In this document: positions 42,034-52,278 of the stretch, piece by piece
How the letters are laid out: every line of letters begins with the position of its first letter
Position numbering within the stretch: the first letter of the stretch is position 1
Origin: Planctomycetota bacterium
GTDB lineage: Bacteria; Planctomycetota; UBA1135; UBA2386
Direction of reading: 5' to 3'
DNA length: 64,000 nt
Assembly (NCBI GenBank): GCA_016794425.1
Contig: JAEUHR010000062.1
Location: 1 to 64,000, forward strand
Notes under the pieces: model-generated
The model's input: only the letters and a program-made list of their open reading frames with translations
What the model was told of the DNA's origin: nothing
Databases searched by the model: none
Made by a program: the position numbers and the translations under genes

Positions 42034-44951
42034 AGCGCGTGCTGCTGTTCCTGCTGCTGCTCGGGCTCGGTGTGGCCGGGTTGTGGTTCGCGATCGGCGA
42101 CGAGGCCCCGGTGGCCGCGAAGACCGAGGCGAGCGAACCCGTCGAGCGCGGCCCCGGCGGCGTGCCGATCGCGCAGGGCAAGATCGGCGTCTCGGTCTCG
42201 CAGCAGGGCGCGCTGTCGTTCCCGCAGTACCGCGTCCGGCCGTTGCCGAACGGATCGGCGCGCCGCGAACGCGTGTTCGTGCTCGACTCGAAGAAGAGCG
42301 AGCCGCTGAACGAGTCGCTGCAGCAGCTCGACGACGTCACGGTCACGTTCTTCGACGACGACCAGCCGGCGGCGCGGCTGACCGCCGTGCGCGCGTTCGT
42401 CGAACTGAGCCGCGATGCGGCGGGCCGGCCGTCGCTGCGCGAGGACAAGGAGATCGACCTGCGCGAGGCGGTGTTCGTGTCGCTGCCCGGCGCGCGGCTC
42501 GAGGGGCTGCGGCTCGAACTCGGCAACGCACGCGTGCGCATCGCCGAACAGGACCTGCTGCTGCGCACCGCGACCGAGGACGATCCGGTGCTGCTGGTCG
42601 TCGACGGCGAACGGTCGGCGACGCTGCGCGGCAAGGGCCTGCTGGCGCGGCTGCCGCGCGACCGCGACAGCACGCTGCGGCGCGGCGACATCACGATCCT
42701 GCACGAGCCCGAGCTCGAGACCCGAGGCCTCGTCGCGCGCGCGCGCGGCCGGCTCGACTACCGCGAAGACCTCGACCGCGGCGAAGCGATCGTGACGCTC
42801 GACGACACGGTGCAGATCGACCTCGACCGCGGCAGCCTCGGCGGCGCAGGCGGGGCGCCGGCGACGCAGATCCGCGGCGACCGCCTGACGGGCTGGCTGG
42901 TGCGCAGCGGGCAACGGACCGACGCCGACACCGACCCCGCCGCGCGCGACCAGGTCGCGTGGCAGAAGCTGCTGCTGACCGGCGCGCCGGCGACGGTCGA
43001 ACTCGCCGACGGGCGGCTGTCGACGCCGCGCATCTCGGTGCTGCGCGGCCTGCTCGGCGATCCGTGGCTGGTGACCGCACACGGCGGGGAGTCGCGGATC
43101 GAACAGACGCGGCTGCGCCCCGGCAGCCGCCAGACCGAACTGGTGACCGGCACCGCCCCGCGCCGCATCCACCTGGTGCGGCCCGGGGCCAGCACCGGCG
43201 CGCTGCTGCGCGCGCACGGCTTCCCGCAGTGGACGCTGCCGGCGCTCGAACGGCAGCAGGTCGTCGTGTTCGAAGGTGAAGCGCGGCTCGACGACGGCGT
43301 GCGCACGATGACGGCCAGCCGCGGCCTGCACCTGTTCCACCGCGACGACGCCGAAGGGGTCGCGGCGCGCGGCTTCGGCGCCGTGCACGTGCAGCAGCGC
43401 GCGACCGCCGCGGGCGAGCACGACATGGTCGCCGACGGCAACGACGGCTTCGTGCTGCTGGCGACCGAGACCGCGCAGGACCTGCGGCTCGGCCCGCTGC
43501 CGCCGGACGACTTCACCGCCGTGGACGCGCCGTGGCACGCGCACCACTACACGATCCGCTACGGCACAGCCGAGGCGACCGGCACCGGCGCCTGCCGGAT
43601 CCGGCGCACCGGTGACCAGGCGCAGCTGTGGTTGCGGTCGCCGGGCTCCGACATCGAAGGGCGCCTGCCGGACCAGCGCGTCGAACTCGGCAACCTGCGG
43701 CGGCTCGAGGTGGAACTGCGCGGCGACGACGTCACGGCGCTGGCGGCAGCCGGCCTGCCGGTGCGCGCCCGCCGGCTCGGCCGCGAGGACGCGATCGACG
43801 CGACGGCGCCGCGGCTGGTGCAGATCGGGCCCCGTTCGCTGCGCCTGACCGCCGCCGAAGCCGACGACGCGACGACGTGGCTCGGCCTGCCGGCCGAACA
43901 CGTGCTGCCGGTGCTGCGCCGCACGGCGACGCCGGCGCGCGGCCGCGCGACCACCGCCGAGGTGCGCGGCGCCTGGATCGACCTGCACCACGTCGGCGGC
44001 GACGACGTGGTCGTCGACGCGCTGACGGTCGCCGACGTGCTGCCGGTGGTCGACGTCGAGCTGCAGGCCGAAGCCGGCGGCGAACCCACCCGCGCGCGCT
44101 GCGTCGCCGACCGCGTGCGGGCGCTGCCGTTCGCGATCTCGGCCGAGGCGCGCACGGCGCACCTCGGCGGCGCGCACTCGGCACTGGCGCTGGCGACGTT
44201 CGCGGTCACGGCAGCGCCGTGGCTGGTCGTCGACGGCGTGCGGGACTTCCGCCTGGTCGATCCGGTGCACGGCGTCGTCGAGGGCCGCGGCACGCGCCTC
44301 CTGCTGTCGCAGGGCGCGCAGGCCGGGCTGTTCGTCGGCGACCCGGACCGCGGCGAACCGGCCGAAGTGCGGCGGCGGCACGCGGGCCGCGAAGTGATCG
44401 CGCGCGGCGCGCGCGTGCGCGTGTTCCGCGAACAGGACGTGCGACTGACCGCGCTGCGCACGTTCGAGGACCGGCCGACGTTCCTGCTGCCGTCGGTGAC
44501 GTTGCACCAGACCGGCTCGACCGGTCTGCTGTCGCACATGCAGGCGACGTGCCAGGGCAACATCGACGTGCTGCCGGACCGCGTGGTGTTCGGCGGCCCG
44601 GTGACCGCGATCGGCCTGCGCGCCGACGGCAGCGAAGACCCCGACGGCATCGCGCTCGACGCGCGCGAGCTGCTGCTGCGGCGCGACCCGCGCAGCGGTG
44701 ACGTCGTGCGCGCGATCGGCCGCGGCGTCGACGTCGACTGGCCGCAGCTGCGCGCCAAGGCCGCCGAGGTCGACCTCGACGTCGTGACCACGCGCTGCGT
44801 CGCGCGCGACCCGGCCCGCGCCACCGTCGTGCTGCCCGGCGGGCGCACGATCACCGCGCCGTACGTCGAAGTGAACTGGGAAACGCTGGCCTACCGGGCC
44901 CGCAACGTGCGCATCGAGCAGGCGGCCGACGCCGGGATCCTGCCGCGGTGA
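42030..44951 (+). CDS. Large LptC/LptA-like LPS transport protein
   Basis: A 973-residue protein with one N-terminal membrane helix (residues 4-25, VLLFLLLLGLGVAGLWFAIG) and a very long periplasmic part rich in short alternating strands. Segments such as RLTGWLVRSGQRTDAD, VVVFEGEARLDDGVRTMTAS, and ARCVADRVRALPFAISAEA repeat the OstA/LptA theme of paired beta-strands. The last section (RVVFGGPVTAIGLRADG, LDVVTTRCVARDPARATV) is similar. It would take the place of LptC and perhaps LptA, forming a beta-jellyroll bridge that carries LPS from the inner membrane to LptD. Normal LptC is only ~190 residues. Position between kdsC and lptD supports this. Confidence 0.7.
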   Translation: MKRVLLFLLLLGLGVAGLWFAIGDEAPVAAKTEASEPVERGPGGVPIAQGKIGVSVSQQGALSFPQYRVRPLPNGSARRERVFVLDSKKSEPLNESLQQLDDVTVTFFDDDQPAARLTAVRAFVELSRDAAGRPSLREDKEIDLREAVFVSLPGARLEGLRLELGNARVRIAEQDLLLRTATEDDPVLLVVDGERSATLRGKGLLARLPRDRDSTLRRGDITILHEPELETRGLVARARGRLDYREDLDRGEAIVTLDDTVQIDLDRGSLGGAGGAPATQIRGDRLTGWLVRSGQRTDADTDPAARDQVAWQKLLLTGAPATVELADGRLSTPRISVLRGLLGDPWLVTAHGGESRIEQTRLRPGSRQTELVTGTAPRRIHLVRPGASTGALLRAHGFPQWTLPALERQQVVVFEGEARLDDGVRTMTASRGLHLFHRDDAEGVAARGFGAVHVQQRATAAGEHDMVADGNDGFVLLATETAQDLRLGPLPPDDFTAVDAPWHAHHYTIRYGTAEATGTGACRIRRTGDQAQLWLRSPGSDIEGRLPDQRVELGNLRRLEVELRGDDVTALAAAGLPVRARRLGREDAIDATAPRLVQIGPRSLRLTAAEADDATTWLGLPAEHVLPVLRRTATPARGRATTAEVRGAWIDLHHVGGDDVVVDALTVADVLPVVDVELQAEAGGEPTRARCVADRVRALPFAISAEARTAHLGGAHSALALATFAVTAAPWLVVDGVRDFRLVDPVHGVVEGRGTRLLLSQGAQAGLFVGDPDRGEPAEVRRRHAGREVIARGARVRVFREQDVRLTALRTFEDRPTFLLPSVTLHQTGSTGLLSHMQATCQGNIDVLPDRVVFGGPVTAIGLRADGSEDPDGIALDARELLLRRDPRSGDVVRAIGRGVDVDWPQLRAKAAEVDLDVVTTRCVARDPARATVVLPGGRTITAPYVEVNWETLAYRARNVRIEQAADAGILPR

Positions 44952-47452
44952 GGTCCGACCGCGCGATGCTGGTCGCCGCCGCGGCCGTGGTCGTGGTCGC
45001 CGCCGCGAGCCTGCGCGCCCAGCAGCAGCCGGCCGACCTGCTGCAACCGCCGGACGGCAGCTACGTGATCGAGGCGTTCGAGTCGGCCTCGCGCGAGGTC
45101 GCAGACCACCGCGAACTGACGATCGCCGGCGGGTTCCGGTTCCGTGCGCCGGGCCTGCAGCTCGAACTGCACGGCCAGGACGCGGTGCTGCTGTTCGATC
45201 GCGAAGAGGCGCGCGCGCTGCTGCAGCGCGACCCGGCGTCCGACCTGCCGCGCCGCGGCATCGAGCCACCGGCGCCGCGCCGGCGCCTGTCGCCGGACGA
45301 GCTGCGGCACCGCGTCGACCGCACGCTGCGCGCAGTCGGCCAGTTCGACGGCCTGCCGGGCGACCGCACGACCGTTCAGCGGCTGGACCTGTTGCGCTTC
45401 CTGTACTGCGAAGGCTCGGTCTCGGTCGTGCGCGACGGGCTCGAAGTGCTGCGCTGCGACCGCCTGTGGCTGTCGCCGCTCGACGACCGCGTCGTGGTCG
45501 AGAACGCCGAACTGCGCTACCGCACCCAAGACAAGGGCGACCGCAGCGTGCTGGTCGTGCGCGGGCCGCGGCTGGTCAAGCAGGGCGGCCGCTGGACCGG
45601 CCGCGACGTGACGGTCACGACCTGCACCGCCGGCCACGCGCACGCGGCGCTGGCCGTGGGCGAAGTCGAGATCCTCGAGCGCGACGGCGAGTTCGAGGTC
45701 GTCGCGCGCGACCAGCGGCTGCAGATCGGCGGCGTCACGGTGATGCCGCTGCCCGACGCGCGGTTCTTCACGCGCAGCCAGAGCGAGTTCCCGATCCGCC
45801 GCGCCAGCGCCGGCTACTCCGAACGCGAAGGCGCCGAAGCCGAAGTCGTGCTGGGGCTGCCGTGGAACCGCACCGGTGGCGCGCTGCACGAGTGGCTCAC
45901 GGGCCGGCCCGCGCACGAGTTCCGCGGCGACTGGGAGCTGGGCATCGGCTGGATCGAGCAGCGCGGCGTGCCGCTCGAAGCCGGCCTCGGCTACGGTGCG
46001 CACCAACGCTACGAAGGCCGCACGCGCGGCTTCTGGCTCGACGACCGCGGCACCGACCTGCGCGAGATCCAGAGCAACTTCGACGGCAGTCCGATCGACG
46101 CCGAGAGCCGTGGGCTCGTGGCGAGCGAGAACCGCCTGCACCTCGGCCCGTCGTCGCATCTGGACCTGGTCGCGTTCCACGCCACCGATCCGGGCGTCTA
46201 CAGCGAGTTCTTCCGCGGCCAGTACCGCACCGACGAGGTGCCCGAGACCAGCGCCTACCTGCACCACGCCGACGGCAACCGGCTGCTGACGCTCGGCGGC
46301 CGCTGGAACCTCGATTCGTTCAGCTACCGCGACGACCGCGCGCTCGCCGAGTCGTTCACCGAGGAACTGCCGGTCGCGACCTGGCAGTGGCTGGCACAAC
46401 CGATCGGCACGACGCCGTGGCACACGCCGATCGTGCTCGACCTCGAGACCGATCTCGGCCAGCGCCGCAGCGACTTCGACGACCTGGCGCCGGTGCGCAC
46501 CGCCGACCGCACGTTCCGCGCCGACCAGACGATCGAACTGTCGGCGCCGTTCCACCTGGCGGAACTGAACGTGCGCCCGTTCTTCGCCGGCCGCGGCACC
46601 TGGTACGACGCGACCGTCGACGGCGACAGCGAAGGCCGCATCGCGGTCGAAGGCGGCGTGCAGATCGGCACACGGCTGTCGCGCACGTGGAGCTGGCTCG
46701 ACGACGACGGCAGCCAGGCCGTGCGCCACGTGATCGCGCCGAAGGTGACCTGGCGCAACCGCTTCCACGTCGACGACGACGCGTCGCAGTTCTTCCAGTT
46801 CGACGCCACCGACCGGCTCGGCGAGGCCGAGCTGGTGCGGGTCGAGCTGCGCAACCTGCTGCAGCGGTCGTCGCAGGACGGCGACAAGGCGCCGGTGACG
46901 CACGACTTCGTGATGCTGGACCTGGCGCAGGACTTCTGGCCCGACGCTGCGCGCGACAACGGCGGCGACACGCTGGGCCTGCTCTACTACGACCTGCTGG
47001 TGCGGCCGATGGTGCGCTGGCTGCCGTTCGAGACGTTCGCGTTCGCGGTCTACGGCGACTACGACTGGCGCCTTGGCATGCGCACGTTCGACACCGAACT
47101 GCAGGTCGGGCGTCTCGCCGGCATCGTCTGGACCGCCGACTACCGCGAGGACCGCACCGTCGAAGGCGCCGTCGGGATCAGCGGCAGCGCCGTGCTGCTG
47201 GACCGCTGGAACGTGTTCGCGGGCAGCCAGCGCGACCTGCAGCGCGACGAGTGGCTCAGCTACACGTTCGGCCTCGTGCGCGACGACCACGACTGGTCGA
47301 TCTCGGCGTCGGCGGTCTACAACCCGTTCACGGACCAGACGACGTTCCGGCTCGAGTTCCTGCCGCGCTTCGGCGGCATGAACCGCGGCCGTGCCGACCG
47401 CTTCGGCGGCGACGTGCTGCAGGCCAGCAGCAACTTCGCCACCGCCTACTAG
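44948..47452 (+). CDS. lptD: LptD/OstA-like outer membrane LPS assembly protein
   Basis: An 834-residue protein with a signal peptide (residues 1-24, ending LRAQ). Residues ~30-230 hold an OstA-like N-terminal beta-jellyroll (LTIAGGFRFRAPGLQLELHG, FLYCEGSVSVVRDGLEVLRC). The remainder has alternating amphipathic strands of an outer-membrane barrel (WELGIGWIEQRGVPLEAGLG, TFAFAVYGDYDWRLGMRTF-like segments, YTFGLVRDDHDWSISASAVY). It should insert LPS into the outer leaflet, with LptE elsewhere. A GTG start overlaps the upstream stop (GTGA). It is less conserved than proteobacterial LptD, so the name rests on fold and operon context. Confidence 0.75.
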   Translation: MRSDRAMLVAAAAVVVVAAASLRAQQQPADLLQPPDGSYVIEAFESASREVADHRELTIAGGFRFRAPGLQLELHGQDAVLLFDREEARALLQRDPASDLPRRGIEPPAPRRRLSPDELRHRVDRTLRAVGQFDGLPGDRTTVQRLDLLRFLYCEGSVSVVRDGLEVLRCDRLWLSPLDDRVVVENAELRYRTQDKGDRSVLVVRGPRLVKQGGRWTGRDVTVTTCTAGHAHAALAVGEVEILERDGEFEVVARDQRLQIGGVTVMPLPDARFFTRSQSEFPIRRASAGYSEREGAEAEVVLGLPWNRTGGALHEWLTGRPAHEFRGDWELGIGWIEQRGVPLEAGLGYGAHQRYEGRTRGFWLDDRGTDLREIQSNFDGSPIDAESRGLVASENRLHLGPSSHLDLVAFHATDPGVYSEFFRGQYRTDEVPETSAYLHHADGNRLLTLGGRWNLDSFSYRDDRALAESFTEELPVATWQWLAQPIGTTPWHTPIVLDLETDLGQRRSDFDDLAPVRTADRTFRADQTIELSAPFHLAELNVRPFFAGRGTWYDATVDGDSEGRIAVEGGVQIGTRLSRTWSWLDDDGSQAVRHVIAPKVTWRNRFHVDDDASQFFQFDATDRLGEAELVRVELRNLLQRSSQDGDKAPVTHDFVMLDLAQDFWPDAARDNGGDTLGLLYYDLLVRPMVRWLPFETFAFAVYGDYDWRLGMRTFDTELQVGRLAGIVWTADYREDRTVEGAVGISGSAVLLDRWNVFAGSQRDLQRDEWLSYTFGLVRDDHDWSISASAVYNPFTDQTTFRLEFLPRFGGMNRGRADRFGGDVLQASSNFATAY

Positions 47453-47467
47453 CGGCCGGCGAACGGT

Positions 47468-47511
47468 GGCCGGCAGCCGTTGCCGGCCGGGCGCGCGCCG
47501 CAGCGCGCGCC
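47468..47511. terminator. Double hairpin between convergent genes
   Basis: Two perfect stems sit side by side: GGCCGGCA/TGCCGGCC (47468-47488, 8 bp, 5-nt loop) and GGCGCGCGC/GCGCGCGCC (47490-47511, 9 bp, 4-nt loop). They fill the 67-bp gap between lptD and the convergent DUF481 gene. There is no T-tract; termination in both directions is likely. Confidence 0.65.
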
Positions 47512-47519
47512 ACTCGGCG

Positions 47520-48539
47520 TCAGAAGCTCCAGCCGATCGTCAGCAGGACGCGGTTGTCGACGCGGTCGCGGCCCGGGGCCGGCGTGTTGTCGTAGTCGAG
47601 CACGTGCGCGACACCGGCGATCATGCTGTCGGTCAGCGACGTCACGATCTCGGTCTTCGCCTGCAGGTAGAAGTCGCTGCCGTCCTCGAGCGACGGGAAC
47701 GCTTCGCAACCGTGCACGAGGCGGGTCGCTTCGCTCAGCTGGCGCACGTACTTGTAGGCCGCGCGCGCCGCCAGGTAGTCCACGCTCTCGACGCCGACCG
47801 TGCGGTAGTTCTCGTTGAAGTACGAGAGGCCGAGTTCGGTCGTGAACGTCGCGTCCTTCTCCTCGATCCAGGTGTAACCGATACCGACACCGCCGGTGAA
47901 CCGCAGCTGGATGTCGGCGAGCGTGTCACCGAGCACGCGGGCCGTGGCCAGCGCGTACCACTTCTTGCTCAGGAAGTAGTCGTACTTGATGCCACCGCCG
48001 GCGCGGCGCTGGTTCAGCGACCAAACGGCCGTGGCCTGGTCCTTGTCCTCGCTGTAGTCCCACGCGGCGTCGACCGTGATGCGGTCGATCTCGGCGCGGC
48101 GCGAAGCTTCCATCGCCAGGCCGACCGCGCGGCGGTCGGTGTTGCCCTCGACCCACAGGCCGCTGAGGTTGAGCGACCCGGTCCAGGTCGGCTCCGGCTT
48201 CTCGGGCGGGTTGATCTTGCCGAGGTTGGCCAGCGCCAGCGACGTCGTGTCGCCTTCGAGGCGCAGGTTGCCGCCTTCCAGGCCGACGATGCGGCGGTTG
48301 ACCAGGCGGTCGCCGTTCGCGGTCTCGAGGGTCACCATCTCCTTGGTGACCATGTCCTGGATGTTGCTCATCGGCACGACGACGTCGCCGAGCAGGGCCG
48401 AGTTGATGGTGACCTTGCCGTCGGCCATCGACTTGATCGAGCCGGTGAGGACGTCGCCGTTGCTCAGGGTGATGCGGTCCTGGGCGAGGGCAACCGAACT
48501 GAGCGCCGCGAGCGAGGCGGCTAGGGTGAGGTATCGCAT
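47520..48539 (-). CDS. DUF481 outer membrane beta-barrel protein
   Basis: A 339-residue protein with signal peptide MRYLTLAASLAALSSVALAQ. Residues ~20-85 form a small SH3-like region (RITLSNGDVLTGSIKSMADG). From about 110 on, DUF481 strands follow: SLNLSGLWVEGNTDRRAVGL, YDYFLSKKWYALATARVLGD, FTGGVGIGYTWIEEKDATF, ending in the C-terminal aromatic LLTIGWSF that targets barrels to the outer membrane. Sometimes called YdiY-like. Function unknown, possibly salt- or acid-induced as in other bacteria. Confidence 0.85.
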   Translation of the reverse strand: MRYLTLAASLAALSSVALAQDRITLSNGDVLTGSIKSMADGKVTINSALLGDVVVPMSNIQDMVTKEMVTLETANGDRLVNRRIVGLEGGNLRLEGDTTSLALANLGKINPPEKPEPTWTGSLNLSGLWVEGNTDRRAVGLAMEASRRAEIDRITVDAAWDYSEDKDQATAVWSLNQRRAGGGIKYDYFLSKKWYALATARVLGDTLADIQLRFTGGVGIGYTWIEEKDATFTTELGLSYFNENYRTVGVESVDYLAARAAYKYVRQLSEATRLVHGCEAFPSLEDGSDFYLQAKTEIVTSLTDSMIAGVAHVLDYDNTPAPGRDRVDNRVLLTIGWSF

Positions 48540-48564
48540 AGGTTGGGTGAGTAAGGGGCCGCGC

Positions 48565-48592
48565 AGTATCCGGGGCGCCACGGGCGGCTCAA
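48565..48592 (-). promoter_or_regulatory. Promoter of DUF481 gene
   Basis: On the minus strand TTGAGC (48592-48587) and GATACT (48570-48565) are spaced by 16 bp, close to a sigma-70 consensus. The ATG is 25 nt downstream, so this gene has a short leader. Confidence 0.5.
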
Positions 48593-48642
48593 GCGAAAAG
48601 GCTCTTGCGCGGCCACCGGCGGGCCCGGTTAGGCTCGCGCGC

Positions 48643-49188
48643 ATGGACGCTGCCGCACCGCGCGCCGAGAAGCCGCCGGAACGTTCGTTCGTGCAGTGGC
48701 TCGGCGACATGCCGCGCTGGAAGAAGGTCGCGCTCGGGGTCGGCCTCGCGACGCTCGCGATCGGCGCGGTCTGGAGCCTCGCGCACGGCGATTCCGGTGC
48801 AACCGGACCGGCGAGCGGTCAGTCCGGTCTGACCGCGCAGCTGAGCCCGAGCGGGACCGGCGGCACCACGACCGCCGCCGGGGAGCCGGCGGCGAAGGGC
48901 GTGTTCCGGCTCGGCTTCTCGTTCGTCGCCGGCTTCTGCATCGGCAGCTTCGTACGCGCGGCGCTGCGCGTGGTCGCGATCGCGGTCGGCTTCTGGCTCG
49001 TGATGACGATCGTGCTCGCCTACTACGACCTCGTCGTCGTCGACTGGCACGCGATCGAAAGCGTGTGGGATCGTTTCGCCGCGAACGTCGAGCGCGAGTG
49101 GGGCACGTTCCAGACGTTCCTGACCGGCTCGCTGCCGGCGGCCGGCCTCGCGCTGACCGGCCTCGCGGTCGGACTGAAGCGGCACTGA
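48643..49188 (+). CDS. FUN14-domain membrane protein
   Basis: A 181-residue protein with hydrophobic helices near residues 28-48 (VALGVGLATLAIGAVWSLAH), 90-110 and 115-135, and a terminal helix. The FGFSFVAGFCIGSFVRAALR-type pattern (LGFSFVAGFCIGSFVRAAL) and the closing GLALTGLAVGLKRH are typical of the FUN14 family, named after a mitochondrial receptor. Its role in bacteria is unknown. An unusual Gly/Ser/Thr-rich loop lies between helices 1 and 2. TAGGCT lies 7 nt before the ATG. Confidence 0.75.
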   Translation: MDAAAPRAEKPPERSFVQWLGDMPRWKKVALGVGLATLAIGAVWSLAHGDSGATGPASGQSGLTAQLSPSGTGGTTTAAGEPAAKGVFRLGFSFVAGFCIGSFVRAALRVVAIAVGFWLVMTIVLAYYDLVVVDWHAIESVWDRFAANVEREWGTFQTFLTGSLPAAGLALTGLAVGLKRH

Positions 49189-49191
49189 GCC

Positions 49192-49207
49192 GGGCGGCGC
49201 ACCGCCC
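49192..49207. terminator. Convergent hairpin
   Basis: GGGCGG-CGCA-CCGCCC is a perfect 6-bp stem in the 30-bp gap between FUN14 and ettA. Confidence 0.5.
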
Positions 49208-49218
49208 ACGGCGCAGAG

Positions 49219-50811
<1,593 letters not shown>

Positions 50812-50893
50812 GCGGGGCGAAGAGGGTACGCGGTCGGTTCAGCCGGGTCCAGCGCCCGACGGCTCTCAGCCTTCGCGCGACGGTCCCGGCGCG

Positions 50894-50899
50894 TATGCT
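50894..50899 (+). promoter_or_regulatory. Putative -10 of tatA gene (leaderless)
   Basis: TATGCT lies 9 nt before the GTG at 50909, with no Shine-Dalgarno sequence. Confidence 0.4.
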
Positions 50900-50908
50900 G
50901 GCACGTCC

Positions 50909-51274
50909 GTGTTCGCGTTCCTTCCGTCCCTCGGCTGGCAGGAGATGTTCCTGCTGATCGTCATCGGGCTGCTGCTCTACGGCCGCAACCTGCCCGACGC
51001 CGGCCGCAAGCTCGGGCGCGTCGTGGCGCAGCTGAAGCGCGGCTTCGACGAGTTCAAGCGGCAGATCGACCAGGACGCCGACCTGCGCGACATGAAGCAG
51101 ACGCTGAAGGAGACCACGACCGACCTGAAGCGCGCCGCCGACGTGCCGCGCGCGATCGCCAATCCGGTGCAGGCCGCGAAGACCATGGCGCGCGACGCCA
51201 TGCTGGCGCCGCCGCCCGATACCGCCCCGACCAAGACCGCCGAACCCGCGCCACAGGAGGAGCCCCGTGCCTGA
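50909..51274 (+). CDS. tatA: Sec-independent translocase TatA/TatB-like protein
   Basis: A 121-residue protein with the TatA/B layout. FAFLPSLGWQEMFLLIVIG is the N-terminal membrane helix, followed by a hinge (LLLYGRNLPDAGRKLG) and an amphipathic helix (RVVAQLKRGFDEFKRQIDQD), then a charged, Pro-rich tail. It forms the pore or receptor part of the twin-arginine translocase. The first Glu expected in TatB and the FG hinge of TatA are not both evident, so A or B cannot be decided. tatC is not adjacent. It overlaps the DUF2007 gene by 8 bp. Confidence 0.85.
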   Translation: MFAFLPSLGWQEMFLLIVIGLLLYGRNLPDAGRKLGRVVAQLKRGFDEFKRQIDQDADLRDMKQTLKETTTDLKRAADVPRAIANPVQAAKTMARDAMLAPPPDTAPTKTAEPAPQEEPRA

Positions 51275-51557
51275 ACGATCGACCACCGTCGTGCGCGTCG
51301 CCAACTCGCCGACGCAGGCGAAACTGTTCGTGGCGCTGCTCGAAGGCGCCGGCATCCCGGCCTACGTCGAAGGCGACGGCCTGGTCGACGAGTTCGTCAC
51401 CAGCCGGCGCATGCTGAACCTCAGCGGCGTGCGCGTGTTCGTGCCGACCGCGAGCCTCGAGCTGGCGCGCGACGTGCTGGCCGACGTCACGGTCGACCAG
51501 GACGAACTCGAACGCCAGGCGCTCGAGGCCGAGGATCCGGAGACACCGCCGAGCTGA
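51267..51557 (+). CDS. DUF2007-type small protein
   Basis: A 96-residue protein. RVANSPTQAKLFVALLEGAG, GIPAYVEGDGLVDEFVTS and GVRVFVPTASLELARDVLAD fit the DUF2007 fold, a GlnB-like small alpha/beta domain. It is named a putative signal transducing protein in databases but has no tested function. A strong AGGAGG at -5 to -10 precedes the GTG, showing that Shine-Dalgarno sites are used for internal cistrons here. Confidence 0.8.
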   Translation: MPERSTTVVRVANSPTQAKLFVALLEGAGIPAYVEGDGLVDEFVTSRRMLNLSGVRVFVPTASLELARDVLADVTVDQDELERQALEAEDPETPPS

Positions 51558-51575
51558 CGGCCGCGCCGGCCGTCA
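51555..51575. terminator. Hairpin built from both convergent stop codons
   Basis: TGACGGCC (51555-51562) and GGCCGTCA (51568-51575) form a perfect 8-bp stem with a 5-nt loop. The TGA of the DUF2007 gene is at the left end and the TGA of the convergent MshEN gene at the right end. Confidence 0.65.
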
Positions 51576-52211
51576 CTTCTTCGGCGGCGCCGGCGGAGGC
51601 GACGCAGGCGACGCCTTCTTCTTCGGCGCCTCCTTCGTGGCCTGGTCGCCGGCGTCGAAGATGCTCATCCAGTCGCCGGCGCCGGCCGCGCCCTTCTTGC
51701 CGCCGGCCGCGCGCTTCTTCGCGTCCTCTTCGCGGCGCTTCTGCTCCTGCTCGACCCACTGCGGATAGTCCTTGTGCAGGTCGGTCAGCACCTTCTTGTT
51801 CTCGCTGATCAGACCCACGTACGGGAACACATCGCAGTTGTGGTCCTTCTGGATCTTCATGATCTGCTCGAACGTCAGCATCACCGGCATCGCGACACAG
51901 ACGATGTCGTCGAACACGTCGAGCGGGATCAGCGTGTGCTGGAACAGCACTTCCTTCGGCAGGCGCGCCTTCGCCGCGTCGCTGATCTGGTAGTTGCCCG
52001 CCATCAGGAACGGCAGGTTGAAGTTCTCCGTGACGATCTTGGCGAGGTCCCACTCGGTGATGTGGCCGCCGCTCACCAGGATCTGCACGAACGGTTCGCC
52101 GTGGCGATCCTGCGCATAGAGCGCATCGGTGATGACCTCGGACGCGACGGCGGCGCGTTCGCTGAGGATCTCGGCGAGCCGGACCGAGGTGATCTTCTCG
52201 ATGCCCTTCAC
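51573..52211 (-). CDS. MshEN (GspE N-terminal-like) domain protein
   Basis: A 212-residue protein. Residues ~10-140 match the MshEN/T2SSE-N domain (LAEILSERAAVASEVITDAL, GEPFVQILVSGGHITEWDLA, NLPFLMAGNYQISDAAKARL, DDIVCVAMPVMLTFEQIMKI). In other bacteria this domain binds cyclic di-GMP through long RLGxxLxxxGxxxxxxLxxAL motifs; those residues are only partly kept here. The tail is Lys/Ala-rich and disordered. No secretion ATPase is attached, so it is a stand-alone module. Confidence 0.8.
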   Translation of the reverse strand: MKGIEKITSVRLAEILSERAAVASEVITDALYAQDRHGEPFVQILVSGGHITEWDLAKIVTENFNLPFLMAGNYQISDAAKARLPKEVLFQHTLIPLDVFDDIVCVAMPVMLTFEQIMKIQKDHNCDVFPYVGLISENKKVLTDLHKDYPQWVEQEQKRREEDAKKRAAGGKKGAAGAGDWMSIFDAGDQATKEAPKKKASPASPPPAPPKK

Positions 52212-52278
52212 GGTCGTCCTTCATCGGCCCGCCGGCGGCCGCGGCTTGAGGCCCGATCCTGCCCTTGCCACCGGCGCT

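Noticed and set aside
41823..45269. A 1148-codon minus-strand open frame
   Set aside because: It is antisense to kdsC, the LptC-like gene and lptD, with no recognisable domain.
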